Part shown: positions 10,236-18,606 of the stretch, piece after piece | Numbering within the stretch: the stretch's first letter is position 1 | How the letters are laid out: every line of letters starts with the position of its first letter | Assembly (NCBI RefSeq): GCF_004125265.1 | Contig: NZ_RDTE01000003.1 | Location: forward strand, 5,084,001-5,148,000 | Origin: Streptomyces lydicus | GTDB lineage: Bacteria; Actinomycetota; Actinomycetes; Streptomycetales; Streptomycetaceae | Direction of reading: 5' to 3' | DNA: 64,000 nucleotides | Notes under the pieces: generated by a model | Told to the model about the DNA's origin: nothing | Database searches by the model: none | The model's input: the letters and a program-made list of their open reading frames with translations, nothing else | Position numbers and translations under genes: made by a program

Positions 10236-10263
10236 AACGCCCACCTGACAGGTTGTCAGATGC

Positions 10264-10944
10264 TTAGGAGCCGAGGTAGGTGAGTACCGCAAGCACTCTG
10301 CGGTGATCCCCGTCACTCGGCGACAGGCCCAGCTTCAGGAAGATATTGCTGACGTGCTTCTCGACGGCGCCGTCGCTGACCACCAGCTGCCGGGCGACCG
10401 CGGAATTCGTCCGGCCCTCGGCCATCAAGCCCAGGACCTCCCGTTCCCGGGGGGTCAGACGGTCCAGCACGTCCTGCTTCCGGCTGCGGCCCAGCAGCTG
10501 CGCCACCACCTCCGGGTCCAGGGCGGTCCCGCCCCCGGCGACCCGGACCACGGCGTCGACGAACTCCCGCACCTCGGCCACCCGGTCCTTGAGCAGATAA
10601 CCGACGCCCCGGCTCGACCCGGCCAGCAGCTCCGTCGCGTACTGCTCCTCGACGTACTGCGAGAGCACCAGCACCCCGAGGCCGGGGTGGTCCCGGCGCA
10701 GCCGGATGGCGGCCCTGACCCCTTCGTCGGTGTGCGTGGGCGGCATCCGTACGTCCGCCACGACCACGTCCGGCAGCGCCCCCTCGTCCGCCAGCTCCCC
10801 GATCGTCTTGATCAGCGCTTCGGCGTCCCCGACACCTGCCACGACCTCGTGCCCCCGGTCGGTGAGCAGCCTGGTCAGGCCCTCGCGGAGCAGCACCGAG
10901 TCCTCGGCGATGACCACCCGCACCTTGTCCGCCACGTCCTCCAC
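10264..10944 (-). CDS. NarL/LuxR-family response regulator
   Basis: Response regulator of 226 residues. The receiver domain (1-125) has the acidic pair E14/D15, the phosphoacceptor D64 in VVVADVRMPP and the conserved lysine K119 in YLLKDR. The C-terminal LuxR-type helix-turn-helix (about 160-226) contains LTPREREVLGLMAEGRTN and VEKHVSNIFLKLGL. Start GTG 10944 preceded by a G-rich stretch; GTG codons a few residues further in are alternatives. It is downstream of two HisKA_3 sensor kinases on the same strand and is the obvious partner of one or both. Target genes unknown; korAB and the nuo set are the nearest candidates. Confidence 0.93.
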   Translation of the reverse strand: MEDVADKVRVVIAEDSVLLREGLTRLLTDRGHEVVAGVGDAEALIKTIGELADEGALPDVVVADVRMPPTHTDEGVRAAIRLRRDHPGLGVLVLSQYVEEQYATELLAGSSRGVGYLLKDRVAEVREFVDAVVRVAGGGTALDPEVVAQLLGRSRKQDVLDRLTPREREVLGLMAEGRTNSAVARQLVVSDGAVEKHVSNIFLKLGLSPSDGDHRRVLAVLTYLGS

Positions 10945-11099
10945 GGCTCAGATTCCCCCATGTCTCCTCGCGTCCCGCCCCGTCGGCCTCCAGCATTCCA
11001 GCATTCGGACGGCGGCGCGGCGGATGAGGGGGGATCGGGAGCGGATGAAGGGGGAGAGGGGGCGGATGAGGGGAAGAGGGGGCGGTACGGGGCCGTGCT

Positions 11100-11151
11100 A
11101 CGGCGGTTCCGCCGTCACCCGAGCCACGGCGGCTCCGCCGTCACCCGCGCC
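11100..11151 (-). repeat. 26-bp imperfect tandem repeat overlapping the 3' end of a kinase gene
   Basis: Two 26-base units (11100-11125 and 11126-11151) differ at two positions; each contains the hairpin ACGGCGG-YT-CCGCCGT. The unit nearer the gene overlaps the kinase stop codon at 11141-11143. Read on the minus strand in a shifted frame the units spell VTAEPP(W), which resembles the VTAELPW ending of both kinases, suggesting slipped duplication of the gene's 3' end. The hairpins could also serve as terminators. Confidence 0.55.
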
Positions 11152-12454
11152 ACGGGAGTTCTGCGGTGACGCAGGTGGGGCCGCCGGCCGGGGAGTCCAC
11201 CAGCAGCAGGCCGTCGACGGCCGCCAGCCGCTCGGCGAGGGCGGCCAGGCCCGTGCCCGGTCCGGTGTGCGCGCCACCGCGGCCGTTGTCCGCGACCAGC
11301 ACCATGAGCCGGTCCGCGGTGTGCCAGACGTCCAGCGTCGCGCCGGTGGCCCCGGAGTGCCGGGAGACGTTCCGCAGCAGCTCGGAGGCGGTGAAGTACG
11401 CGAGTCCTTCGATCGCCGCGGCCGGCCGCCGGTGCAGGTCGACGGTCACCGTCACCGGAACCGTGCAGCGCGCGGACAGCGCTGACAGGGCCGGGCCGAG
11501 TCCCCGGTCGGTGAGGATCGCCGGGTGGATCCCGCGGGCCAGGTCCCGCAGCTCCTGGAGCGCGGTCTTCACCTCGCCGTGCGCCTCGTCCACCATCCTC
11601 GCGGCGGCCTGAGGATCCTCGGCCAGCTTCTCCTTGGCCAGGCCCAGGTCCAGGGCGAGCGAGGCCAGCCGGGCCTGCGCCCCGTCGTGCAGATCACGCT
11701 CGATGCGCCGCAGATCCGCTGCCGCGGTGTCCACCACGACCCCGCGGTCCGACTCCAGCTGTGAGGCCCGGGCGGCGAGGGAGGAGGGCCCCAGCAGGCC
11801 GTGGACCATGATCCGGTCCACCTGCGTCAGCCCGTGGATCACCCACGGTCCGGCCAGCACCAGCAGCAGCCCTGCCCCGCTGGTGACCACGATCTGGGCC
11901 GGAGAGTCGAGAGCGACGCTGTGGCCGTTGCCGTCGATCCACAACTGGATGCCCGACTCGCCGAAGGTGACGGGGAACGCCCACCGCCACAGCGGGGAGG
12001 TGAGCAGCCGCCAGCCGAGGGTCCAGAAGGTCACCGAGAAGATGAAGGAGAAGAGCGCCCACGGGAAGTGCAGCAGCGAGTAGAGAAGGTGCCGCCAGGA
12101 CGCCCCGCTCTTCAGTACGGCCCCGACCCACCCCATCGGGCTCGGCTTGGACGGCCGGACGGGCTCGGGGTCGGCGACGTCCAGCCCCAGCAGCGCGCGG
12201 GCCCGCACCCGCTCCAGGGCGCCCAGCGCACGGGCCCCGGCCAGGCCGCAGGCCAGCAGCGGGATGCCGAGGAACGTGATCAGCAGACCGCCGCCCGTGG
12301 TCATCACCACCATCGCGTACGTGAACATCACGATGGACAGCGGGAAGCTGAGGAGGAGGTACAGGAACTCCCGCCAGGTGCGCCCGGAGAACGGGGCGCG
12401 CAGCCCCTCGGGCACCCGGGAGCCGTGGGGCTGCGGTGCGTATGCGGTTTCCAT
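11141..12454 (-). CDS. Sensor histidine kinase (HisKA_3, first paralogue)
   Basis: Membrane kinase of 437 residues from ATG 12454; the frame upstream is open but lacks family features. Residues 20-215 are a putative sensor domain with two helix pairs (about 33-75 and 125-205), of the kind found in actinobacterial Sensor-domain kinases. The dimerisation/phosphoacceptor helix has ERDLHDGAQARL with H256, and the HATPase_c domain shows SELLRNVSRHS, VADNGRGG and GTGLAALAERL. VTAELPW ends the protein. It probably phosphorylates the NarL-type regulator just downstream. It shares its whole architecture with the next kinase upstream. Confidence 0.92.
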   Translation of the reverse strand: METAYAPQPHGSRVPEGLRAPFSGRTWREFLYLLLSFPLSIVMFTYAMVVMTTGGGLLITFLGIPLLACGLAGARALGALERVRARALLGLDVADPEPVRPSKPSPMGWVGAVLKSGASWRHLLYSLLHFPWALFSFIFSVTFWTLGWRLLTSPLWRWAFPVTFGESGIQLWIDGNGHSVALDSPAQIVVTSGAGLLLVLAGPWVIHGLTQVDRIMVHGLLGPSSLAARASQLESDRGVVVDTAAADLRRIERDLHDGAQARLASLALDLGLAKEKLAEDPQAAARMVDEAHGEVKTALQELRDLARGIHPAILTDRGLGPALSALSARCTVPVTVTVDLHRRPAAAIEGLAYFTASELLRNVSRHSGATGATLDVWHTADRLMVLVADNGRGGAHTGPGTGLAALAERLAAVDGLLLVDSPAGGPTCVTAELPWRG

Positions 12455-12700
12455 GTCGCGTCGTCCGTTCTGCCGGATGCGGCCCTTGCCCGGTCGGACC
12501 GGCCCGCCGCCCGAACTGCGGGCCGCGGGCGGGTCTTTCCGCCATGACAAGGGTCCGCGGCCGGCGCCCCGCGCACCATGAGGTCTTTCGCAGTCTTCGC
12601 CGGGGGTTTTCCCCACCCCTGGGCCTGGGGCCGCCGTCGCCCTCCGCGGCCGGCTGGGCGGTCGCTCCCCATCGCTCCCGTCGGCGCCCATCCGGCTCGG

Positions 12701-14029
12701 TCAGCGCCCTTCCGCCCCCGCCTTCGCCGCCCTTGCCCTCGTCTTCGAAGCTCGTGCCCCCGTCTTGGACGCCTTGGGCGCCTTGGACGCCTTCGCCGCC
12801 GCCCCCGGCGCCGTCCGCGCCCGCCACGGCAGCTCCGCCGTCACCCGTGTGGGCCCGCCCACCGGCGAATCCAGCACGAACAGCCCGTCCACCGACCCCA
12901 GCCGCTCGGCCAATCCGGCCATCCCGCTGCCGCCGTCCAGCCGGGCCCCGCCCTTCCCGTCGTCCGTCACCTGGATCAGCAGCCGGTCGTCCGCCCGGCG
13001 CCCGCCACCGCCCTCGGCCCGCCAGACCTCGACGGACGCCGTCCGCGCCGCACTGTGCTTCGAGACGTTCTGCAGCAGCTCCGAGACCGTGAAATAGACG
13101 ATGCCCTCGATGGCGGGCGCGGGCCGCTCGTCCAGGTCCACGACCGTGGTGGCGGGCACCGTGCAGCGCCCGGCCAGCGAGGCCAGGGCGGGCCCCAGTC
13201 CGCGGTCGGTGAGGATCGCCGGGTGGATGCCCCGGGCCAGATCGCGCAGCTCCTGCAGCGCCAGCTTCACCTCGCCGTGCGCCTCGTCCACCATCGCCGC
13301 CACGCTCTCGTCGGCCCGGCCCTCCAGCAGCTTCTCCTTCGCCAGGCCGAGCCCCATGGCGAGTGCCACCAGCCGGGCCTGCGCGCCGTCGTGCAGATCC
13401 CGTTCGATGCGCCGCAGATCGGCGGCCGCGGTGTCGGTGACGGTCATCCGGTCCGTCTCCAGCTCGGCGATCCGCCGCTCCAGTTCGTCGGAGGGCGAGA
13501 GCAGACCGCGCACCATGGCCCGGTCCACGGTGGTCAGCCAGCGTGCCAGCCAGGGGAGTGCAGGCCAGGCCACCACGAGCGAGACCAGGGTGACGGCGAA
13601 GGTGAGCAGGGCCCAGGGCAGCCGGATGAACGCGAACAGCGCATGCCGCCAGGCGACCGGGTCCTTCAGGCACGTCCACATCCGGGGCAGGAACCCCTGC
13701 TCCCGGGCCCGCAGCGGACTCGGCTCCGGCACCCGCACCCCGAGCAGGGCCCGCGCCCGCGCCCGTTCCAGCTTCCCGTACTTGCGGCAGGCCACCAGGC
13801 CGGCGGCCAGCAGCGGTAAGCCGATCACGGTGACGGCCAGCCCGATTCCGAGGGTCAGCCACACCACCAGCACCACGAACCCGACCAGACCCAGCGGGAA
13901 GTTGGACAGCAGGTAGGCGACCTCCCGCCAGGTCGCGCCGCCGAGTGGCCTTGCGGGCGGCGGCAGTGACACATCGTCAGGGGTGGTATCGCCAGCATCG
14001 GCAGCTCTGGGCCGGGGACTCTCCGTCAT
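12701..14029 (-). CDS. Sensor histidine kinase (HisKA_3, second paralogue)
   Basis: Kinase of 442 residues from ATG 14029. Same layout as the neighbouring kinase: N-terminal sensor domain with helices at about 38-80 and 125-160, ERDLHDGAQARL with phosphoacceptor H213, SELLQNVSKHS, VTDDGKGG and GSGMAGLAERL. The two kinases are near-identical in blocks such as VDEAHGEVK and QELRDLARGIHPAILTDR, so they arose by tandem duplication. This copy has a lysine/alanine-rich C-terminal tail of about 30 residues (KASKAPKASK type) absent from the other. The 246-base gap to the first kinase shows no gene. Upstream it is divergent from the EccD-like gene. Confidence 0.92.
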   Translation of the reverse strand: MTESPRPRAADAGDTTPDDVSLPPPARPLGGATWREVAYLLSNFPLGLVGFVVLVVWLTLGIGLAVTVIGLPLLAAGLVACRKYGKLERARARALLGVRVPEPSPLRAREQGFLPRMWTCLKDPVAWRHALFAFIRLPWALLTFAVTLVSLVVAWPALPWLARWLTTVDRAMVRGLLSPSDELERRIAELETDRMTVTDTAAADLRRIERDLHDGAQARLVALAMGLGLAKEKLLEGRADESVAAMVDEAHGEVKLALQELRDLARGIHPAILTDRGLGPALASLAGRCTVPATTVVDLDERPAPAIEGIVYFTVSELLQNVSKHSAARTASVEVWRAEGGGGRRADDRLLIQVTDDGKGGARLDGGSGMAGLAERLGSVDGLFVLDSPVGGPTRVTAELPWRARTAPGAAAKASKAPKASKTGARASKTRARAAKAGAEGR

Positions 14030-14184
14030 GCGCCCAGCCTGCCCGGTCGCCGATCTCCGTGCCATGGGGTGGCTGGGGTGGTGGGGGTGGGGTTTTCCCC
14101 ACCCGCCGCCGGCGACCGTGCTGGACAGCGCATCGGAGGGGGGCCGTATCGTGTCGCGGTACGGAACGGGAGGGGGAGCGTCCG

Positions 14185-15510
14185 ATGGCGCGGCGATGGG
14201 TGACGGCGGACGGGTCGGCGCTTCCGCAGGACGATTCGCCTGCTCCGGCGCAGATGCCCGAGGGCTCGGCTATGCGGTTCGCGGGGGAGCACGGGGCGTT
14301 GGCGGCGGCCTCGGTGGCGCCGGCGGCCTCGGTGGCCTCGGCGGTGCGGCACGACACCGGCCACACCACCCATCACGCCACTACCCATCAGGACGCCACC
14401 CACCACGCCACGAGCCACCACGCCACGACCCACCACGCCACCCGTCACGCCGCCGACAAGGCCGCTGCTGACGGGGCCGCCGATGAGGTCACCGACGGTC
14501 CGGCGATGCGCGGGCGCTGCTGGGACGAGCGGAGCCGGACGTGGGCGGCCGGTGCGGCGAGTGTGCTGTTGGCACTGGTCGCCGGAGTTTCGGCGGTGAG
14601 TTGGTACGGGCCGGGCCCGGCCGCGCTCGGGATCGGGATCGTCGCGGTGCTGGCCGCGGCCGGCGGAGCTGCCGCCGGATGGCCCGGACGGCGTCCGCTG
14701 GGCACCGCGCTGCTGGTCTGCGGCGGCGCGCTCGGCACGCTCGCCTCCTGGCAGGCCGCCCCGGCCGGCGCGGTGCGACTGGCCGCCGTCGGACTGACCG
14801 TCGCGGCCGCGCTCGCGCTGCTCGGCCTCCGTACGGAGCTGGGGCGCGGCGGACTCGTCGGCGCGGCGGCGGTCGCGCTCGCGGTGGGAGCGTGGGAGGC
14901 CGCGCTGGCACTGACCGGTGTGGTGCGTACGGGAGTCGTCCTCGGTGTGGTCTCGGTGCTCGTGCTGGGGTATCTGCCCCGACTGGCGTTGACGGCGGCC
15001 GGGCTGACCCGGCTCGATGACCGGCGTTCCGGTGGCGCGCCGGTGAGCCGGCATCAGGTGGCGACCGCCCTCGGCGTCACCCACCGTGGTCTGGCTCCGG
15101 CCACCGTCGCCATGGCGGTCTCCGCGGGCGCGGCGGGAGTGCTCGCGGCCGGTGCGGAGGACGGCTGGTCGGTGGCGGCCGCGGCCCTGCTGTGTCTGGT
15201 GACGCTTTCGCGTGCGCGTGCCTATCCCCTGGTGGTCGAGGTTGTCGCCCTGCTGGCGGCCGGTACGGCGGTGGGGGTGAGCCTGGTGTGGCAAGGGGCT
15301 GCGGACGGCGCCGGGGCACCGGGTGCGCTCGCCGCGCTGTGTGTGGCGGCGGTGCTGCCACTGGTGGTGCTCGCGGTGCGAGTGCCGGAACACGTTCAGG
15401 TCCGGCTGCGCCGGCTGATGAACCTCGTCGAGTCGGTCAGTGTGGTGGCGCTGATCCCGGTGGCCCTCGGGGCGCTCGGGGTCTTCAGCCGGCTGCTGCA
15501 CACGTTCTGA
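14185..15510 (+). CDS. EccD-like 11-helix membrane protein with histidine-rich N-terminus
   Basis: Protein of 441 residues from ATG 14185, which follows GGGAGGGGG; upstream in-frame codons are unsupported. The first 110 residues are low-complexity and include a histidine-rich block (about 52-90, built from THHATTH-like units). From about 115 on there are 11 hydrophobic helices, the number known for EccD, the membrane channel component of type VII (ESX) secretion; LGYLPRLALTAAGL and RLRRLMNLVESVSVVALIP match EccD-type loops. The ubiquitin-like N-terminal domain of EccD is not visible. No EccB, EccC, EccE, mycosin or WXG100 gene is nearby. The family call is by layout and short matches, so moderate. 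Confidence 0.65.
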   Translation: MARRWVTADGSALPQDDSPAPAQMPEGSAMRFAGEHGALAAASVAPAASVASAVRHDTGHTTHHATTHQDATHHATSHHATTHHATRHAADKAAADGAADEVTDGPAMRGRCWDERSRTWAAGAASVLLALVAGVSAVSWYGPGPAALGIGIVAVLAAAGGAAAGWPGRRPLGTALLVCGGALGTLASWQAAPAGAVRLAAVGLTVAAALALLGLRTELGRGGLVGAAAVALAVGAWEAALALTGVVRTGVVLGVVSVLVLGYLPRLALTAAGLTRLDDRRSGGAPVSRHQVATALGVTHRGLAPATVAMAVSAGAAGVLAAGAEDGWSVAAAALLCLVTLSRARAYPLVVEVVALLAAGTAVGVSLVWQGAADGAGAPGALAALCVAAVLPLVVLAVRVPEHVQVRLRRLMNLVESVSVVALIPVALGALGVFSRLLHTF

Positions 15511-15537
15511 CGGAACCGGAAAGGCGGCCGCGGGACC

Positions 15538-17232
15538 ATGTCAGCAGAGGGAACAACGGGGATGCCGGGGACACCGGGGATGCCGGGGACACCGGGGATG
15601 CCGGGGATGCCGGGGATGCCCGCGGGAACGGGCGCCCCGGAGGGTGGCACGGAAGGTGGCACGGAAGGTGGCAAGGGGGGCGGCCCTGGTGCGGTCAGCC
15701 TGGAGAAGGGCGGCACCGGCGCTCCCACCGTATGGGACACACCGCTGACGGCGCGGGCGGAGCCGAACGCGCCGGACGCCGGTGCGGTCGCGCCCGGCGT
15801 GATGCCTCCTGCGGTGCCGCCGCCCGCCATGCCTTCCGCGGTGCCTCCCGTCACGCGCCCCGCCACGCCTCCCGTCATGCCGCCTGCCATGCCCTCCGCC
15901 GGACCGCTGCCGGCTGCCGCTCCGCCGCCGCGGCCCGTACCGGAACCGGCACCTGCGCCGGGCGCCTATGACGCGCCGGCCAACCACGCCGCCGCACCGG
16001 GCACCTATGCCGCCGCTCCGGCCCCCTCCGTCACGCCGCCCCCGCCCACCCCCGTTCACACGCCCACCCCCGTTCACACGCCCACCCCTGTGCACACGCC
16101 CACCCCTGTGCACACGCCCACGCCCGTACGCAGGTCCCAGCCCACACCCGTCTCGGTACCGCTGCTGCCGCCGGAGCTGGACGCCGTGCGGTCCAAGCCG
16201 CGGCACGGAGAGTCGGTCGCGCAGCGTGCGGGGCGGGCCGTACGGCGGGCGATCGCCTCGTCGCCCGCCGCGGAGACCGCCGCCGTCACACAGACCGCGT
16301 ACGCCATCCAGCAACCGGTGGACACCGGCCGGCAGATCTCCGTGACGAGCATCCGGGGCGGTGCGGGCAAGTCCACCGTCGCCGCCCTGCTGGCCCTCAC
16401 CTATGCGCACTACCGCGCCGATCCGGTGCTGGCGATCGAGGCCGATCCGGCGCTCGGCACGCTGCCGCACCGGCTGGGCGCACGGGAAGTGCGCTGGTCG
16501 GGCACCGATCTGGCGCAGATAGTGGATCCGTCGATGCTGATCACGGACCTGACCGGCTATCTGATCCCGTTCCCCGGCGGCGGCTGGCTGCTGCCGGGCA
16601 GCCAGGGCGCCATCGGGACGAGGCTGGACATCGACACCTACCGGGTGGTGATGACGTCCCTGCGCCGGTACTTCGCGACCACCGTCGTGGACTGCGAGAC
16701 GCTGCCCGCCGAGGTGGCGCGTACCGCGCTGGTGACGACGCAGGCGCGGGTGCTGGTGTCCCCGGCGACCCCGGAGGGAGTGGCGGCCACCCGCTCGGTG
16801 CTGGACTGGGCCGGAGGGCTGCACCCCGGCATGCTGCCGACGACGGTGGTGGTGCTCAGCCATGTGTCCCCCGATTCCGGGCTGGACCTGCGCCGGGCCA
16901 CCGAGCATCTGGGCGTCGGCGGCGCGACGGTGCTCCCGCTTCCCTACGACCGCCATCTCGCGGCGGGCGGCGCGATCCGCACGGAGCTGCTCGGCGAACG
17001 GACCCTGCAGGCGGCGGCACGGATCGCGGCCGAGACGATGAACCGGGCCGTCTCGCGCGGACCGGGCCGGCAGCGTACGGGCAGGAACGCACCGGCCGCC
17101 CCGGACGGCGGCCACTCCGGTCCCGCTCACTCCGGTCCTGCCTACCCCGGCGCCGCTCACCCCGGCCCCGCCCACTCCGCTCCCGCCTACCCCGGCCCCG
17201 CACACCCCCACGCCGGGCCGCCGCCCCGGTGA
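15538..17232 (+). CDS. MinD/ParA-type ATPase with long proline-rich N-terminus (EspI-like)
   Basis: Protein of 564 residues. Residues 1-260 are low-complexity: collagen-like MPGTPG/MPGMPG repeats at 9-28, proline/alanine-rich sequence, and four PTPVHT hexapeptides near 170-195. The ATPase domain starts near 265 with SIRGGAGKST, a deviant Walker A of the MinD/ParA class, and has VVDCETLPAEVA as Walker B region and VVVLSHVSPDSG. The C-terminal 40 residues are Gly-Pro-Ala-His repeats. MinD-like ATPases with proline-rich N-termini accompany ESX secretion loci (EspI in mycobacteria), which fits the EccD-like gene 27 bases upstream. The ribosome binding site (GGAAAGG) is weak and rather distant. 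Confidence 0.75.
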   Translation: MSAEGTTGMPGTPGMPGTPGMPGMPGMPAGTGAPEGGTEGGTEGGKGGGPGAVSLEKGGTGAPTVWDTPLTARAEPNAPDAGAVAPGVMPPAVPPPAMPSAVPPVTRPATPPVMPPAMPSAGPLPAAAPPPRPVPEPAPAPGAYDAPANHAAAPGTYAAAPAPSVTPPPPTPVHTPTPVHTPTPVHTPTPVHTPTPVRRSQPTPVSVPLLPPELDAVRSKPRHGESVAQRAGRAVRRAIASSPAAETAAVTQTAYAIQQPVDTGRQISVTSIRGGAGKSTVAALLALTYAHYRADPVLAIEADPALGTLPHRLGAREVRWSGTDLAQIVDPSMLITDLTGYLIPFPGGGWLLPGSQGAIGTRLDIDTYRVVMTSLRRYFATTVVDCETLPAEVARTALVTTQARVLVSPATPEGVAATRSVLDWAGGLHPGMLPTTVVVLSHVSPDSGLDLRRATEHLGVGGATVLPLPYDRHLAAGGAIRTELLGERTLQAAARIAAETMNRAVSRGPGRQRTGRNAPAAPDGGHSGPAHSGPAYPGAAHPGPAHSAPAYPGPAHPHAGPPPR

Positions 17233-17533
17233 CCAGGCGAGACCACCCACGACGCTTCGCTCCGCCGCCCCGCCCCGCCCCGCCCCGCCCCGCCCCGCCC
17301 GGATCCCGGTTCCCTCGGTTCCCCCCCCGCGCCCGTCCGCTCCGTGAGACACCTTCTGAGACAACTGTCCGCGCCGTCTACGCTGCCTGCCGCCCAGGTA
17401 GGGCGAAGTAGGGACAACCCCACCGTCCGCGACGATCCGGCTGCTCACCGCGGCCGGGGCAGGGCCTAGACTCCCGTCCGTACAGATCGTCGAAGTCGTT
17501 TGAACAAGCGCAGTCAGGGAGCGAGGGGCGGAC
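17233..17533 (+). other. Intergenic region before the nuo cluster, with a CCCCG array
   Basis: About 300 bases. At 17264-17300 there are roughly seven tandem CCCCG pentamers. Further on, CTGAGA (17356-17361), 17 bases, and TACGCT (17379-17384) make a possible vegetative promoter for the nuo operon; TAGACT at 17467-17472 is another good -10-like hexamer without a good -35. GAGGGGCGG lies just before the nuoA GTG. Confidence 0.4.
17356..17384 (+). promoter_or_regulatory. Candidate promoter of the nuo operon
   Basis: CTGAGA and TACGCT spaced by 17 bases, about 150 bases upstream of nuoA. The match to the TTGACA/TANNNT consensus is partial. It is the best-placed pair, since no gap within the cluster is large enough for another main promoter. 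Confidence 0.3.
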
Positions 17534-17935
17534 GTGCCGGACGCGACCGTGGGCACCACCGTCGCCGCGGGCTATTTCCAGGGCTACTCGGCCGTCGGCA
17601 TCATTGCCGTGATCGGGGTGCTCTTCGTGGCCGTGGCCTTCGGTGCCGGGCGGCTGCTGCGGCCCGTGGTGCCGACGCCCGAGAAGCTGCTGACGTACGA
17701 GTGCGGCGTGGACCCGGTCGGCGAGGGCTGGGCGCACACCCAGGTCCGCTACTACGTGTACGCCTTCCTCTACGTCATCTTCGCCGTCGACTCGATCTTC
17801 CTTTTCCCCTGGGCGACGATCTTCGCCGCCCCCGGTTTCGGTGGTGTGACGCTGGCGGAGATGTTCATCTTCCTCGGCTTCCTCGCCATCGGCCTGCTCT
17901 ACGCATGGAAGAAGGGCGTCCTGGAATGGACGTGA
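17534..17935 (+). CDS. nuoA: NADH-quinone oxidoreductase subunit A homologue (second, truncated cluster)
   Basis: Membrane subunit of 133 residues with three helices (about 13-35, 75-95 and 100-122). TYECGVDPVGEGW, with the conserved cysteine loop that gates the quinone site in complex I, and RYYVYAFLYVIFAVD are family signatures. GTG start with GAGGGGCGG upstream. It opens a ten-gene run in which every gene but one overlaps the next by four to ten bases. Its last ten bases contain the start of nuoB. Confidence 0.95.
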   Translation: MPDATVGTTVAAGYFQGYSAVGIIAVIGVLFVAVAFGAGRLLRPVVPTPEKLLTYECGVDPVGEGWAHTQVRYYVYAFLYVIFAVDSIFLFPWATIFAAPGFGGVTLAEMFIFLGFLAIGLLYAWKKGVLEWT

Positions 17936-18606
17936 CCCCCGCCTCCCACAGCTCCGCAGCCGCGTCCGAGGGCGCCGACCCGCAGTTCCTGCCGGAGCCG
18001 CGGCGCCTGGGCACCCTGGCCCGGCTCGCGCCCGAACCGATGAAGGTGGTCCTCAACTGGGGCCGCCGCTACAGCCTCTGGGTCTTCAACTTCGGCCTCG
18101 CCTGCTGCGCCATCGAGTTCATCGCCGCGTCCATGGCGCGCCACGACTTCATCCGGCTCGGTGTGATCCCGTTCGCGCCCGGCCCGCGCCAGGCCGACCT
18201 GATGGTCGTCTCCGGCACGGTCACCGACAAGATGGCGCCCGCGGTCAAGCGGCTCTACGAGCAGATGCCCGAGCCGAAGTACGTCATCTCCTTCGGCGCC
18301 TGCTCCAACTGCGGCGGCCCGTACTGGGATTCGTACTCGGTCACCAAGGGCGTCGACCAGATCATTCCGGTGGATGTGTACGTACCGGGCTGCCCGCCGC
18401 GTCCGGAGGCGCTGCTCCAGGGCATCCTGAAGCTCCAGGAGAAGATCGCCCGCGAGTCGCTGGGGGAGCGCTACGCGAAGGGCGGCACGGCCCGGCCCTC
18501 CGCCGCCGCGCTGCGCAGCGGGCTGGTCACGCCGCCCGCGCCGAAGCCTGCGGGCGGGGCCGCAGCGGCGGATGAGCCGAAGGCGGCGGGGGAGGAGCCC
18601 CGATGA
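17926..18606 (+). CDS. nuoB: NADH-quinone oxidoreductase subunit B homologue
   Basis: Peripheral-arm subunit of 226 residues carrying the terminal iron-sulfur cluster N2, which passes electrons to quinone. All four ligands are present: C60 and C61 in LACCAIEFIAAS, C126 in SFGACSNCGG and C156 in VYVPGCPPRP. The start ATG at 17926 lies within nuoA. Residues beyond about 185 are an alanine/proline-rich tail longer than in the usual subunit. Because nuoD, its normal partner at the quinone site, is missing from the cluster, either another NuoD is borrowed or quinone is handled differently. Confidence 0.96.
   Translation: MDVTPASHSSAAASEGADPQFLPEPRRLGTLARLAPEPMKVVLNWGRRYSLWVFNFGLACCAIEFIAASMARHDFIRLGVIPFAPGPRQADLMVVSGTVTDKMAPAVKRLYEQMPEPKYVISFGACSNCGGPYWDSYSVTKGVDQIIPVDVYVPGCPPRPEALLQGILKLQEKIARESLGERYAKGGTARPSAAALRSGLVTPPAPKPAGGAAAADEPKAAGEEPR

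Noticed and set aside
16044..16130. CRISPR-like array
   Set aside because: The 18-bp repeats have no spacers and encode PTPVHT hexapeptides in frame; the same holds for the repeats at 19552-19640 and 24586-24645. The non-coding repeat at 30833-30893 also has no spacers.
14185..17232. Complete type VII secretion locus
   Set aside because: No EccB, EccC, EccE, mycosin or WXG100 genes are within the window on either side.
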